Shown here piece after piece: positions 24,450 to 32,095 of a stretch of 42,829 nt of DNA. The notes beneath the pieces were generated by a model, which saw nothing but the letters and a program-made list of their open reading frames with translations, made no database searches and was not told the origin of the DNA. The stretch is from the IMG/VR virus record IMGVR_UViG_3300033148_001599, positions 1 to 42,829 of that record. The stretch is one strand, 5' to 3'. Position 1 is the stretch's first letter. Each line of letters opens with the position of its first letter. This DNA comes from a virus. The position numbers were made by a program, and so were the translations under genes.

Positions 24450-24577
24450 TCCTTCCCCTTCAGTTCGCATTCCGTACAGACAACCAGCCTGACGGTCTTG
24501 TTCTTGTCCGCGCACCGGCACTGGCTGACAATGATACCGCAGACCTTGCACTTGATGCAGTGGTGCTGATGGCTCAT
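24446..24577 (-). CDS. Small cysteine-rich zinc-binding protein, 43 residues
   Basis: Starts MSHQHHCIKCKVCG and has CRCADKNK and CTECELKGKE: four CxxC or CxC pairs in 43 residues, a compact zinc-binding protein. ATG 24577 overlaps the previous stop (ATGA), and its own stop overlaps the methyltransferase start (ATGA). Coupling on both sides makes it very likely real although short. No function assigned; such proteins may hold metal or bind partner enzymes. Confidence 0.75.
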   Translation of the reverse strand: MSHQHHCIKCKVCGIIVSQCRCADKNKTVRLVVCTECELKGKE

Positions 24578-24759
24578 TCGGGATCCTTCCGTCCGATGCT
24601 CATTTTCAGAACAATCATAGCGTCTCTGTTGATTTCGTGGGACATCACCTTCTTGTACTCGACGCGGATTTCCTCAAACGCAGCTTCAAGGGCACCGTCA
24701 ACGCCGTGATACTCGCGACACCGCTTCAGAATGTTCCATTGCCCGGCCTTGATTATCAT
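24574..24759 (-). CDS. Small hypothetical protein (61 residues)
   Basis: Begins MIIKAGQWNILKRC and ends LKMSIGRKDPE; helical with alternating charge. ATG 24759 overlaps the methyltransferase stop as ATGA with GGAGGGGG just upstream; an earlier in-frame ATG would lie inside the upstream gene. Unrecognised. Member of the coupled island string. Confidence 0.6.
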   Translation of the reverse strand: MIIKAGQWNILKRCREYHGVDGALEAAFEEIRVEYKKVMSHEINRDAMIVLKMSIGRKDPE

Positions 24760-25373
24760 TTCACCCCCTCCATGTACCACGACATTCCCGGACGGTTGTC
24801 CATAGTTATGGGCCATTCGTCTGGCTGGTCAGTGCCGTAAAACTCCGGGAACATCGTATTTCCATAGTTCAATTCTGCCACGTTGCTGAACCCTGACCGG
24901 ATCATATACATCATGGCCATGTCCAGGCTCGGACAGTTCGCGTGCGCGTAATGCTCTGGAAAGAACATGTCGGTGTACCCCATGTGCGGGTTGTTCGTAT
25001 AATCCCACCGCTCCCAGTTTTGCAGGCCGTAGCAGTCCTTGATGAACTGCGTGTTCCCCATCTGCCAATTGCGTACGAATACACGGGGATCCGGGCATAT
25101 CATCCGGATAGGCGCACCGTCTTTCAGCACACGAAAACACTCCCCGAAGAACAGTGGCAACCTTGCGTACTCGATATGCTCCATGACATGTGACGCGAAG
25201 ATACAGTCCGCGACGTTATCCTCCAATGGCCACTGATTACGGAAATCGAAGTTTATGTATTCAGCCAGGGACCAGTCGCCCTTGTCCTCCTCGAATGCCG
25301 CGAAGTCTGCGTTGACCCAATCGACCCACGGGCTGTCTGCGCCGAGCAATCCACTTCCAATGTTCAGCCGCAT
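24756..25373 (-). CDS. SAM-dependent methyltransferase-like protein (205 residues)
   Basis: MRLNIGSGLLGADSPWVDWVNADF has a motif I region of the type LNIGSG and an acidic NADF. ADCIFASHVMEHI corresponds to motif IV, and RVLKDGAPIRMICPDPRVF to the later strand. Very similar in layout to the protein at 20291-20809. Overlaps the GT2 stop by ten bases, with GGGGG upstream of the start. Confidence 0.75.
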   Translation of the reverse strand: MRLNIGSGLLGADSPWVDWVNADFAAFEEDKGDWSLAEYINFDFRNQWPLEDNVADCIFASHVMEHIEYARLPLFFGECFRVLKDGAPIRMICPDPRVFVRNWQMGNTQFIKDCYGLQNWERWDYTNNPHMGYTDMFFPEHYAHANCPSLDMAMMYMIRSGFSNVAELNYGNTMFPEFYGTDQPDEWPITMDNRPGMSWYMEGVK

Positions 25374-26260
25374 GTCTGACCCCCTTCAAGTATCGCCCTG
25401 TCCACCACATCAGCCTGCAGCGTGAACATGTGCTTCTCCCCATCGTTGGCACGGGCAAGGAAGTCGGGATACTCGATACCCGTCTTCTCCTTGAACTGCT
25501 CCAGCGTTATCCGTGGCTCGTCAACGTGCTTCTCCCACTCCCACCAGAACTCCTCGGCCATGCTTATCCCTCGCTCGCCCGACAGGTTCTTGACCTCTGA
25601 ATCGTGGACGATCTGCCGATAACTCGATACGTACTCCCGATACGGCTCGACCTTCGTATCCCCGTACTTCCAGATGCTGTATTTGTACCAGATGTACAGG
25701 CGGTGATTGTCGAAGTCCTGGTCCTTGCTCGTTTTCCGGTGCTCCATGAACAACTCCGGAGGCAACGGGCAACTCCTATGCGGTCCGTGAATCTCTGCAT
25801 GTACCAGCCCGGTATAGAATATCTCGTCGCATTTCTTGTGCAACCGGCTCTGATAGTTCGGACTCGCCGGCGTACCGTGTGCCACGCTCTCGCTGATTTT
25901 TAACCGGACATCGTCCATGTACTCGTGGCGCATGAAAGAGAATGCGGTGTAATCGCCTGTCCCGATGACGGTCTTCATTGCGGACGCTGTCCTCTCCGGG
26001 AACACCTCGTCGCCATAGAACCACAGTAGCCAGTCGGACTTCGCCTTGTCCCGCAGGAACATCTTGTATCCATCCCCACACATCAGCCACGGCACGATGA
26101 ATACGTTGTCCGTGAACTGACGGGCGATATCCGCAGTGTCGTCCGTACTCTCAAGGTCTACGACCACGAACTCGTCCACGTGATCCTTCAGGGCGCTCAT
26201 GGCACGCTCGATGACCTCGCCCTCGTTATACAAAAACGATACCGCAGTGATGGTGTTCAT
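25364..26260 (-). CDS. Glycosyltransferase family 2 (298 residues)
   Basis: MNTITAVSFLYNEGEVIERAM is the GT-A N-terminus. FVVVDLESTDDTADIARQF follows, and WLLWFYGDEVFP supplies acidic residues in the donor site region. The C-terminal part has a helical region (EFWWEWEKHVDEPRI) that could bind acceptor. Overlaps both neighbours (ATGA upstream, ten bases downstream). Confidence 0.85.
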   Translation of the reverse strand: MNTITAVSFLYNEGEVIERAMSALKDHVDEFVVVDLESTDDTADIARQFTDNVFIVPWLMCGDGYKMFLRDKAKSDWLLWFYGDEVFPERTASAMKTVIGTGDYTAFSFMRHEYMDDVRLKISESVAHGTPASPNYQSRLHKKCDEIFYTGLVHAEIHGPHRSCPLPPELFMEHRKTSKDQDFDNHRLYIWYKYSIWKYGDTKVEPYREYVSSYRQIVHDSEVKNLSGERGISMAEEFWWEWEKHVDEPRITLEQFKEKTGIEYPDFLARANDGEKHMFTLQADVVDRAILEGGQTCG

Positions 26261-26934
26261 ACCGCATCTCCATATCTGCCACAGTATTCACACTTGTCTG
26301 CAGCCTCGGGTTTCTCGCCGGCCAGACACGCAACCGCATCGCGTACCGTCTGACGTGCGCTTTCAGGATCCACAGACAACTCTACAGGCTCAACAGTGAA
26401 CTGGATGGCACCATTATCGAAACTCGTCAGCGGGTAGTAGTAGATCAGGTATGCGGACTCCGCCATCTTGAGCCCCCCGCCTATCCCCATAAGCGTGTAG
26501 CAGTCCATCTGATTCTGGTAGTACGTGCCGAGAATGTCCGCTTCCTTCAGCGGTCCGCCCTTGGTCTTGTAATCGGCAATGATATGCGTATCGCCATCAA
26601 TCAGCATCTCGTCTATCGCACCCCGCAGGAACGCCCCTGTATCCGGACACGTGTACGTCATATCAGTGCCCCGCCAGTTGCGCCGCTTCTTCATCAGGAC
26701 AGGATCCGGGAACAGCATGCCTGGCAAGCGCCCCTCTATCTCCGGTGGCATCGTGCCGGCCGCACGGTGGTTGTCGTAGTACGTCTTCAGTATCCCGTCT
26801 ATACCGCTCGGCAACGATGGGAATATCCCCCTGACTCTCGGCTTCTTCTCGTTCTTGTCAGCCCAAAAACAACGCGGGCACGCAAGGAATACGTTCAACG
26901 ACGACGGTGACAGCGCCAGTACTTTCTCGCTCAT
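26257..26934 (-). CDS. PD-(D/E)XK nuclease, Cas4/RecB-like
   Basis: 225 residues. LSPSSLNVFLACPRCFW is the N-terminal motif of the RecB/Cas4 family, with a cysteine pair where Cas4 has its first cluster cysteine. GAIDEMLIDGDTHIIADYKTK has the D..DYK catalytic triad pattern. The C-terminal end has CEYCGRYG, two further cysteines, consistent with an iron-sulfur cluster. Such exonucleases usually work in DNA repair or recombination, so its position between a GT2 and a phosphoheptose isomerase gene, with ATGA coupling on both sides, is unexpected. Function is uncertain; the fold call is firm. Confidence 0.82.
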   Translation of the reverse strand: MSEKVLALSPSSLNVFLACPRCFWADKNEKKPRVRGIFPSLPSGIDGILKTYYDNHRAAGTMPPEIEGRLPGMLFPDPVLMKKRRNWRGTDMTYTCPDTGAFLRGAIDEMLIDGDTHIIADYKTKGGPLKEADILGTYYQNQMDCYTLMGIGGGLKMAESAYLIYYYPLTSFDNGAIQFTVEPVELSVDPESARQTVRDAVACLAGEKPEAADKCEYCGRYGDAV

Positions 26935-27461
26935 AATAGCTCCTTTGCAGCTATAGCCATGATATGCAACATTCCCTGATGCACGGTTTCAACTATCCCG
27001 TAATCAGCTTCGTGGACACAAATGTAATCATTCGCCAACTCCCTCGCATGCGCATTGTCCGGTGTCGGCCTTCCCATCAACAACAGGCTCTCGTTCCCCC
27101 GCCCTTCTGCTGCCTCGATCGCACGCATGATATTCGGTGAACATCCCGACACACTGATAGCCAGGAGCGTATCGCCCGGCCTCGATAGCGTATTGAACTG
27201 TGCCACGAACGATTCAGCGTAACTCGTATCATTCGCATATGCTGTCAGGGGTGCCACAGATGTCAGTGCCATACAGCGCACACCAGCGACCTTCAGGAAG
27301 TCATTGACCGCATGCTCGGCATTCGATGCGCTTCCGCCGTTGCCGATGACGTAGACGGTTCCGTTCGTATCAGCTATCGCCCTGGCGAACCGGAGAACAC
27401 CATGGCCGTCGATGTCCTTGACTGCCCAGTTCAGACTATCGATATGTTCTTGCACGTCCAT
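26931..27461 (-). CDS. gmhA: Phosphoheptose isomerase, GmhA-like (SIS domain)
   Basis: 176 residues, the length of GmhA (about 190). VYVIGNGGSASNAEHAVNDF is the conserved substrate-binding loop, LAISVSGCSPNIMRAI the second SIS loop, and ADYGIVETVHQGMLHIM includes the catalytic histidine region. It converts sedoheptulose 7-phosphate to D-glycero-D-manno-heptose 7-phosphate. The next step gene (kinase) is directly upstream and overlaps it by 26 bases, which strengthens the heptose assignment over other SIS functions. Confidence 0.85.
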   Translation of the reverse strand: MDVQEHIDSLNWAVKDIDGHGVLRFARAIADTNGTVYVIGNGGSASNAEHAVNDFLKVAGVRCMALTSVAPLTAYANDTSYAESFVAQFNTLSRPGDTLLAISVSGCSPNIMRAIEAAEGRGNESLLLMGRPTPDNAHARELANDYICVHEADYGIVETVHQGMLHIMAIAAKELL

Positions 27462-28437
27462 CGTATATCACCTTGCTCCCCTCGTGGTCGAACCGGAACG
27501 GCATCTCCATCAGCGGATCCATAGCATGTCGCACTTCTCCCTTCTCATCATCGGCAACAATCAACAGCATGAATCCGCCACCCCCTGCTCCCACAACCTT
27601 ACCGCCGAGCGCCCCTGCTTCAAGCGCACACAGATATGTCTCCGCGATATCCGGGTTCGCAATCCCGTCCGCTATCTCGCGCTTGATACCCCATGACTCA
27701 TGAACGATGTCCCCGACAGTCTCGAACGACGCATCGTTTCCAATCCACTGCATCATCTTGTCCACCGACCGACTCAATGCGTGGTATAGATCCAGCTTCG
27801 AGGGCATGCACTCGCCCTGCTGTTTCAGTATATCGTTCCCGTTGCGCCCAGCGTCCAGATGGAACAGCAACGTATGGTCCTCAAGCCAGTCGATTTTCTT
27901 GTTGCGCTTGATGTCCTGGTCCATCCTGTTCACCGACGCATACGCCTTCTCGGAAAATGTCAGGTGATTGAACCCCCCACATGCCGAGGCGTACTGATCC
28001 TGCCGACCTATCGGGGCACCTACCTTATCGATTTCGATGTTGCAGGCAAGGAAGGCCAGTCGTTCCTTGCACATCGGGGCGTTCGTGTACACACTCAAGG
28101 CATGGAGCAACGCCACGGTCAACGCAGAAGACGACCCGAGCCCTGTCCCGTTCATAGGCACGTCTGATATCGTCACGATCTCTATCCCGTTCTCAACACC
28201 GAACAGCGACAGGCACTCCCGGACGATATCGTGCTTCAAATCACGGGTGTGCGCCACGTCCTCCGTCTCTGAATACCGCAGGCTCACACGCCCGTCGAAC
28301 TTCTCCGTCAGCGTCACATAGACGTACTTGTCAATACTGGTGCTAACGACCTGGCCGCCGTACACGTCAGCATACGACGGCAGATCGGTTCCACCTCCCA
28401 CGTACGATATCCGTAGTGGTGCCCGGACTATAATCAT
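27436..28437 (-). CDS. hddA: GHMP kinase, HddA-like heptose 7-phosphate kinase
   Basis: 333 residues. RAPLRISYVGGGTDLPSY is typical of the HddA/D-glycero-alpha-D-manno-heptose 7-phosphate kinase branch. The ATP-binding loop is GTGLGSSSALTVALL, and the C-terminal motif is GGKVVGAGGGGFMLLIV. The enzyme makes the 1,7-bisphosphate in the GDP-heptose route. The gene pair with gmhA is the same in characterised bacterial GDP-heptose clusters. ATGA-coupled to the zinc-ribbon gene upstream. Confidence 0.88.
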   Translation of the reverse strand: MIIVRAPLRISYVGGGTDLPSYADVYGGQVVSTSIDKYVYVTLTEKFDGRVSLRYSETEDVAHTRDLKHDIVRECLSLFGVENGIEIVTISDVPMNGTGLGSSSALTVALLHALSVYTNAPMCKERLAFLACNIEIDKVGAPIGRQDQYASACGGFNHLTFSEKAYASVNRMDQDIKRNKKIDWLEDHTLLFHLDAGRNGNDILKQQGECMPSKLDLYHALSRSVDKMMQWIGNDASFETVGDIVHESWGIKREIADGIANPDIAETYLCALEAGALGGKVVGAGGGGFMLLIVADDEKGEVRHAMDPLMEMPFRFDHEGSKVIYDGRARTYR

Positions 28438-28682
28438 TTGTTCCGCGTCTCCGGAATCGACACTATCTCCAACTCCACTTTGGGCGGTACGAATACCGTC
28501 CCTTCATGGACACACTTACGCTGACGGCATATCAGGTTGCTCGTATGGTCCGTTGTCTCGTCCATAACGTACCGACATGCGGGACACCCGATTTCGCTAC
28601 GGATTTCCGCCAGCACTTTATCCCCAACCTTTGCCGGGACTTCTTCCGCCTTCTCCTCTACGCCTTCATTTTCCTCTGACAT
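28434..28682 (-). CDS. Small zinc-ribbon protein with acidic N-terminus (82 residues)
   Basis: MSEENEGVEEKAEEVPAKVGDKV is very acidic, then GCPACRYVMDE and LICRQRKCVHEG give a zinc-ribbon pair. The end (VPPKVELEIVSIPETRNK) is beta-like. GGAGG precedes ATG 28682, which lies 17 bases inside the preceding radical SAM gene. Function unknown; another of the five small CxxC proteins. Confidence 0.65.
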   Translation of the reverse strand: MSEENEGVEEKAEEVPAKVGDKVLAEIRSEIGCPACRYVMDETTDHTSNLICRQRKCVHEGTVFVPPKVELEIVSIPETRNK

Positions 28683-30003
28683 TGTACAGCCTCCTTGCAT
28701 AGCACCTACGCCTCCACCATGTACTGACACGCGCCAGCACCCTCGTCCTCGGTAGTTTTATCAACAGCTTGATGAACGGCCTCAACAGGCGCGGGAACTC
28801 GACCACGAGCCCGAACCACTTCTGCAGGTTGTTGAACTCTTTCGTTGTATCCCGTTTGATTGTGCTGGCATCGAAGAAACTCTGACCGATGCTATCAACA
28901 TCGCCGTCCCATATCAACAGCTTCTCGCACAAGTCTCCGAGCGGTGTCTTCGGGTACGGCTGAAACAGCGAACAGAACGCCACCGCCGGCTTGCACTCGA
29001 TGTTCAGATCCAGTGTCTCCAGCGCCTCGTCTATCGTCTCGCCTGGCAACCCCACCATGTTCTCGATGCGGTACTGCAACCCCCCTTCTTGCAGTATCCT
29101 CGCAGCGTTGCGGATATCGTCCTTTGACATCTGGCGCTTCAGCATCTCTGTACGAATCAGGTCGTTCCCGGCCTCCGCTGCGAACGTCACACTGACGCAT
29201 CCCGCATTGACCAGCATCTCCACCTTCGCAGGCGTAACCAACTCCGCCCGCAACTGGCAGTGAAACGGAAGCCCGACAGCATCCGGATACTTCTTCGTGA
29301 ACTCCTTCAGCCGACCCTTGTGACATATGAACTCATCGTCTTGGAAAAAGATGAACTTGGTCTCCGGGTAGTCCCGTTTCAGTGCTATACATTCGTCGAG
29401 TACATTGTCCACAGACCGGTACCGAAGCGTCTTCTGACCCTTGAACATCTTCTTGTATGTCCCGTTGTAGCAGTACGTGCATGCGTACGGGCACCCCCTG
29501 GAAAGCATCACATTCTTGATAGGATTGTTGCGGTTCTCTGGATACGAATACATCAGGTCGCGGTCCGGGAACTCTATCGAATCGAGGTCTTGATTGATGG
29601 TGGTGGCTCGGAACAGAATGCCGTCCTTTATTGGCAACCCCATGCGGATACGCTTCAACGCTTCCGGGAGCAACGTCTCGGCTTCGCCCTGTATCAATAG
29701 ATCCACACCATCCTCGTCCACCATATCTTGAAAGAACGTCGCGTGCGGTCCGCCGAAGACACTTACCATGTCCGGGAATCTCTCTTTCAGTTCACGGTTC
29801 AGTTCAAGGTAATACTGGTGCCATCCAGTCGTTACGGAATAGGCCAGAACGTCAGGATGGATTTCGAGCATATCCTCATCGCTCACCCCGTCCTTCGTCT
29901 TCAGTATCGCCGTCTCGTGCCCCTGCGCCTTCAGTTCAGCAGACAGATACCCTATCCCGAGCGGATCGATTGTATAGTCGTGTATCAGGAATAGTATTTT
30001 CAT
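28666..30003 (-). CDS. B12-binding-type radical SAM enzyme (445 residues)
   Basis: N-terminal cobalamin-binding-like part: PLGIGYLSAELKAQGHE, LAYSVTTGWHQYYLELNREL, MVSVFGGPHATFF and GEAETLLPEAL are the usual B12-radical SAM landmarks. Then LSRGCPYACTYCYNG is the radical SAM C-x3-C-x2-C cluster motif. Class members include methylases and ring-forming enzymes; the actual substrate is unknown. ATG 30003 overlaps the dehydratase stop as ATGA, so it is translated with it. The C-terminal tail is basic. Confidence 0.88.
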   Translation of the reverse strand: MKILFLIHDYTIDPLGIGYLSAELKAQGHETAILKTKDGVSDEDMLEIHPDVLAYSVTTGWHQYYLELNRELKERFPDMVSVFGGPHATFFQDMVDEDGVDLLIQGEAETLLPEALKRIRMGLPIKDGILFRATTINQDLDSIEFPDRDLMYSYPENRNNPIKNVMLSRGCPYACTYCYNGTYKKMFKGQKTLRYRSVDNVLDECIALKRDYPETKFIFFQDDEFICHKGRLKEFTKKYPDAVGLPFHCQLRAELVTPAKVEMLVNAGCVSVTFAAEAGNDLIRTEMLKRQMSKDDIRNAARILQEGGLQYRIENMVGLPGETIDEALETLDLNIECKPAVAFCSLFQPYPKTPLGDLCEKLLIWDGDVDSIGQSFFDASTIKRDTTKEFNNLQKWFGLVVEFPRLLRPFIKLLIKLPRTRVLARVSTWWRRRCYARRLYNVRGK

Positions 30004-30968
30004 CGCATCCCCCGCATATCCATCTCCACCATCATGGCCACCAGCTGCTCCAGGTCTATCTGTGGCTCCCATCCCAGTATACGCTTTGCCTTCGACGCAT
30101 CACCGCACAGCGTATGCACGTCTGCCGGCCGATAGAACTGCTCGTCTACCGTCACGTACTTCTCCCAGTATTTGCCCACCATCCGGAACGCTATCTCGCA
30201 GAAGTCCTTGATGGAGTGGTCTTGGCCCGTGGCAATGACGAAGTCCTCCGGAGTATCCTGTTGGAGCATCAGCCACATGGCATGCACGTAATCGCCCGAA
30301 AATCCCCAATCCCTCCGAGCATCCAGATTGCCGAGAGCCAGTGTATCAGCCTTCCCGCACGCTATCTCGGCCACGGTAGACGTAATCTTGCGCGTCACGA
30401 ACTCCTTGCCCCTGCGTGGACTCTCGTGGTTGAACAGTATCCCGCTACTGGCGTGAAGGTTATATGCCTCCCGATAGTATCGCGTCAGGTCGAACCCCGC
30501 CACCTTCGATATCCCGTACGGCGACCTCGGGTGGAACGGCGTATCTTCCGTTTGCGGTGTGTCTTTGGCATTCCCGAACATCTCACTGGATCCTGCGAAG
30601 TAGAACCGGCATGTCGGGACCAACCGGACCAATGCCGACAGCACAGAGTCAGTGCCGTTGATGTTCGTGTTGATAGTCGATGCCCCGTCCTCGAATGAAT
30701 AGCTGACGAACGACTGCGCTGCGAGATGGTAGCATTCCTGCGGGCGTACTTTTTCAACGATGTTGAATATGCTGGCGTGACTCTCCAGCGACCCGGCATG
30801 CAGATGTATCTTGTCTGCGATATGATTGATTCTCTGACAGCGTGTCTTCTGGTCTTCAAGCGCGACTCGACGGACCATGCCATGCACCTCGTACCCCTTG
30901 GCCAGAAGTAGTTCGGCCAGGTACGATCCGTCTTGCCCCGTACATCCGAATATTAATGCTCGCTTCAT
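30000..30968 (-). CDS. GDP-sugar 4,6-dehydratase (Gmd / GDP-heptose DmhA-like)
   Basis: 322 residues. LIFGCTGQDGSYLAELLLAKGYEV is the NAD-binding GxTGQDG motif. Further landmarks are the catalytic SSEMFG region, SPYGISK (YxxxK), LFNHESPRRG and LGNLDARRDWG, all typical of GDP-mannose 4,6-dehydratase. In this island, with GDP-heptose genes, the substrate could be GDP-D-glycero-D-manno-heptose, as for DmhA/WcbK of Yersinia and Burkholderia; sequence alone cannot decide. ATG 30968 is eight bases after the previous stop. Confidence 0.9.
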   Translation of the reverse strand: MKRALIFGCTGQDGSYLAELLLAKGYEVHGMVRRVALEDQKTRCQRINHIADKIHLHAGSLESHASIFNIVEKVRPQECYHLAAQSFVSYSFEDGASTINTNINGTDSVLSALVRLVPTCRFYFAGSSEMFGNAKDTPQTEDTPFHPRSPYGISKVAGFDLTRYYREAYNLHASSGILFNHESPRRGKEFVTRKITSTVAEIACGKADTLALGNLDARRDWGFSGDYVHAMWLMLQQDTPEDFVIATGQDHSIKDFCEIAFRMVGKYWEKYVTVDEQFYRPADVHTLCGDASKAKRILGWEPQIDLEQLVAMMVEMDMRGMR

Positions 30969-30975
30969 TGCGCTC

Positions 30976-31248
30976 TCAATCGTCCAGATGCGCCATGAGA
31001 TGTGACCGGGCATCGTTCACACGAGAGTCGTGATACGCTCCCGCGAATTGGATGTCATCGTTCTCGATACCTTCCAGGGCTTCCATCACCTTCCCCTGGT
31101 CAGCCGATCCGTCACGCCTGTGGTGCGGGACCTTCTTGTCCAGAGTGTCCGTCTCCTCCAGCACTGTCGTCTTCTTCTCCGCTACCGCCGGCTCCGGCTT
31201 CTGACTTGCCTTCGTCGTTTTCTGCGCCCCCAATTTTTCCTTCGACAT
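30976..31248 (-). CDS. Hypothetical protein overlapping the GT9 gene end (90 residues)
   Basis: The N-terminal half is lysine/glutamate-rich and probably disordered (MSKEKLGAQKTTKASQKPEP). The second half is more structured (GKVMEALEGIENDDIQF). ATG 31248 is preceded by GAGGAGGTGATGAAAC, one of the best ribosome binding sites in the window. It overlaps the GT9 frame by 137 bases in another reading frame. I believe this protein is the functional one in the overlap and the GT9 tail is the by-product. Function unknown. Confidence 0.6.
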   Translation of the reverse strand: MSKEKLGAQKTTKASQKPEPAVAEKKTTVLEETDTLDKKVPHHRRDGSADQGKVMEALEGIENDDIQFAGAYHDSRVNDARSHLMAHLDD

Positions 31249-32095
31249 GTTTCATCACCTCCTCAACGGTTATAGTTCGGATACAAGGATTATTATACTC
31301 GCAATTAGTATGACAGGCCCATTCACATCCCTCCGGTCTTTCAGGCTCGATGAATGTCGGACGGCCGCTGATAGGTCCCGATGTTGATTCCGTACTCATT
31401 CCCATAATCAATATACACTCACACGCCATGCTATCGGCGATGTAAGCCAAGCCACTGTCTATGCCTACGAACAGCGTGGCCAGGCCACAGAGCGCGGCTA
31501 TCTCGCTGTAAGACAGCTTCCCGCATAGGTCTACGTCTGCCCCGCACTTCGTATCGTCCGGACCACCAACCTGTATGACCGATGCCGCCGGATACTTTTT
31601 ATGCAGGGCTTCAACGAACTCCCCGAACAGATGCCAGTCCTTTGAGACTACGCGACTCTGCGTGTGGACGATGATGTTCTGGATCGGCGATTGACCCGAC
31701 AATATCATGGCGGCCCGTTTGACATCCGCCTCGTCCGGGAACATGTACGTCTCCCGCTTGGTTATCTCAATGCCACAGCGCCCGGCATAGAAGTCTACCA
31801 GATGCCCGTGCCTGTACTTCTCGTTGTGGTGCCAACAGGAATCGGTCTGTGTCAATTGTGCCGGAAACAGTACCAGGTCGTATTTGTCCTGCGTCGCCTC
31901 GTACAGAACGACATCGTGGTCCTCCGTCAGTACCAGCCCCTTGACGGCCGGGTTCTTGTCCAGCAGTTCTGCGTACTCTTTCGCCACGGCGAACGTTATC
32001 TCGCAGTCCGGATATTTCTCCCGCAGTTCTGCAATCAACGTAGAACCAAGAATTACATCGCCAAGTGTGCGGTAGATGCAGACTAATATCTTCAT
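31112..32095 (-). CDS. Glycosyltransferase family 9, heptosyltransferase-like
   Basis: 327 residues. MKILVCIYRTLGDVILGSTLIAELREKYP is the GT9 N-terminus (GD.......L). FVGIDSGLAYIADSMACECILIMG is the conserved donor-binding segment. GT9 includes ADP-heptose:LPS heptosyltransferases and the heptosyltransferases that modify autotransporter adhesins. CEWACHTNCEYNNPC and EEVMKHV look like the native end; the remaining 40 residues are low-complexity, acidic and glycine-rich, coming from overlap with the next gene. ATG 32095 overlaps the GT4 stop as ATGA. Confidence 0.85.
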   Translation of the reverse strand: MKILVCIYRTLGDVILGSTLIAELREKYPDCEITFAVAKEYAELLDKNPAVKGLVLTEDHDVVLYEATQDKYDLVLFPAQLTQTDSCWHHNEKYRHGHLVDFYAGRCGIEITKRETYMFPDEADVKRAAMILSGQSPIQNIIVHTQSRVVSKDWHLFGEFVEALHKKYPAASVIQVGGPDDTKCGADVDLCGKLSYSEIAALCGLATLFVGIDSGLAYIADSMACECILIMGMSTESTSGPISGRPTFIEPERPEGCEWACHTNCEYNNPCIRTITVEEVMKHVEGKIGGAENDEGKSEAGAGGSGEEDDSAGGDGHSGQEGPAPQA

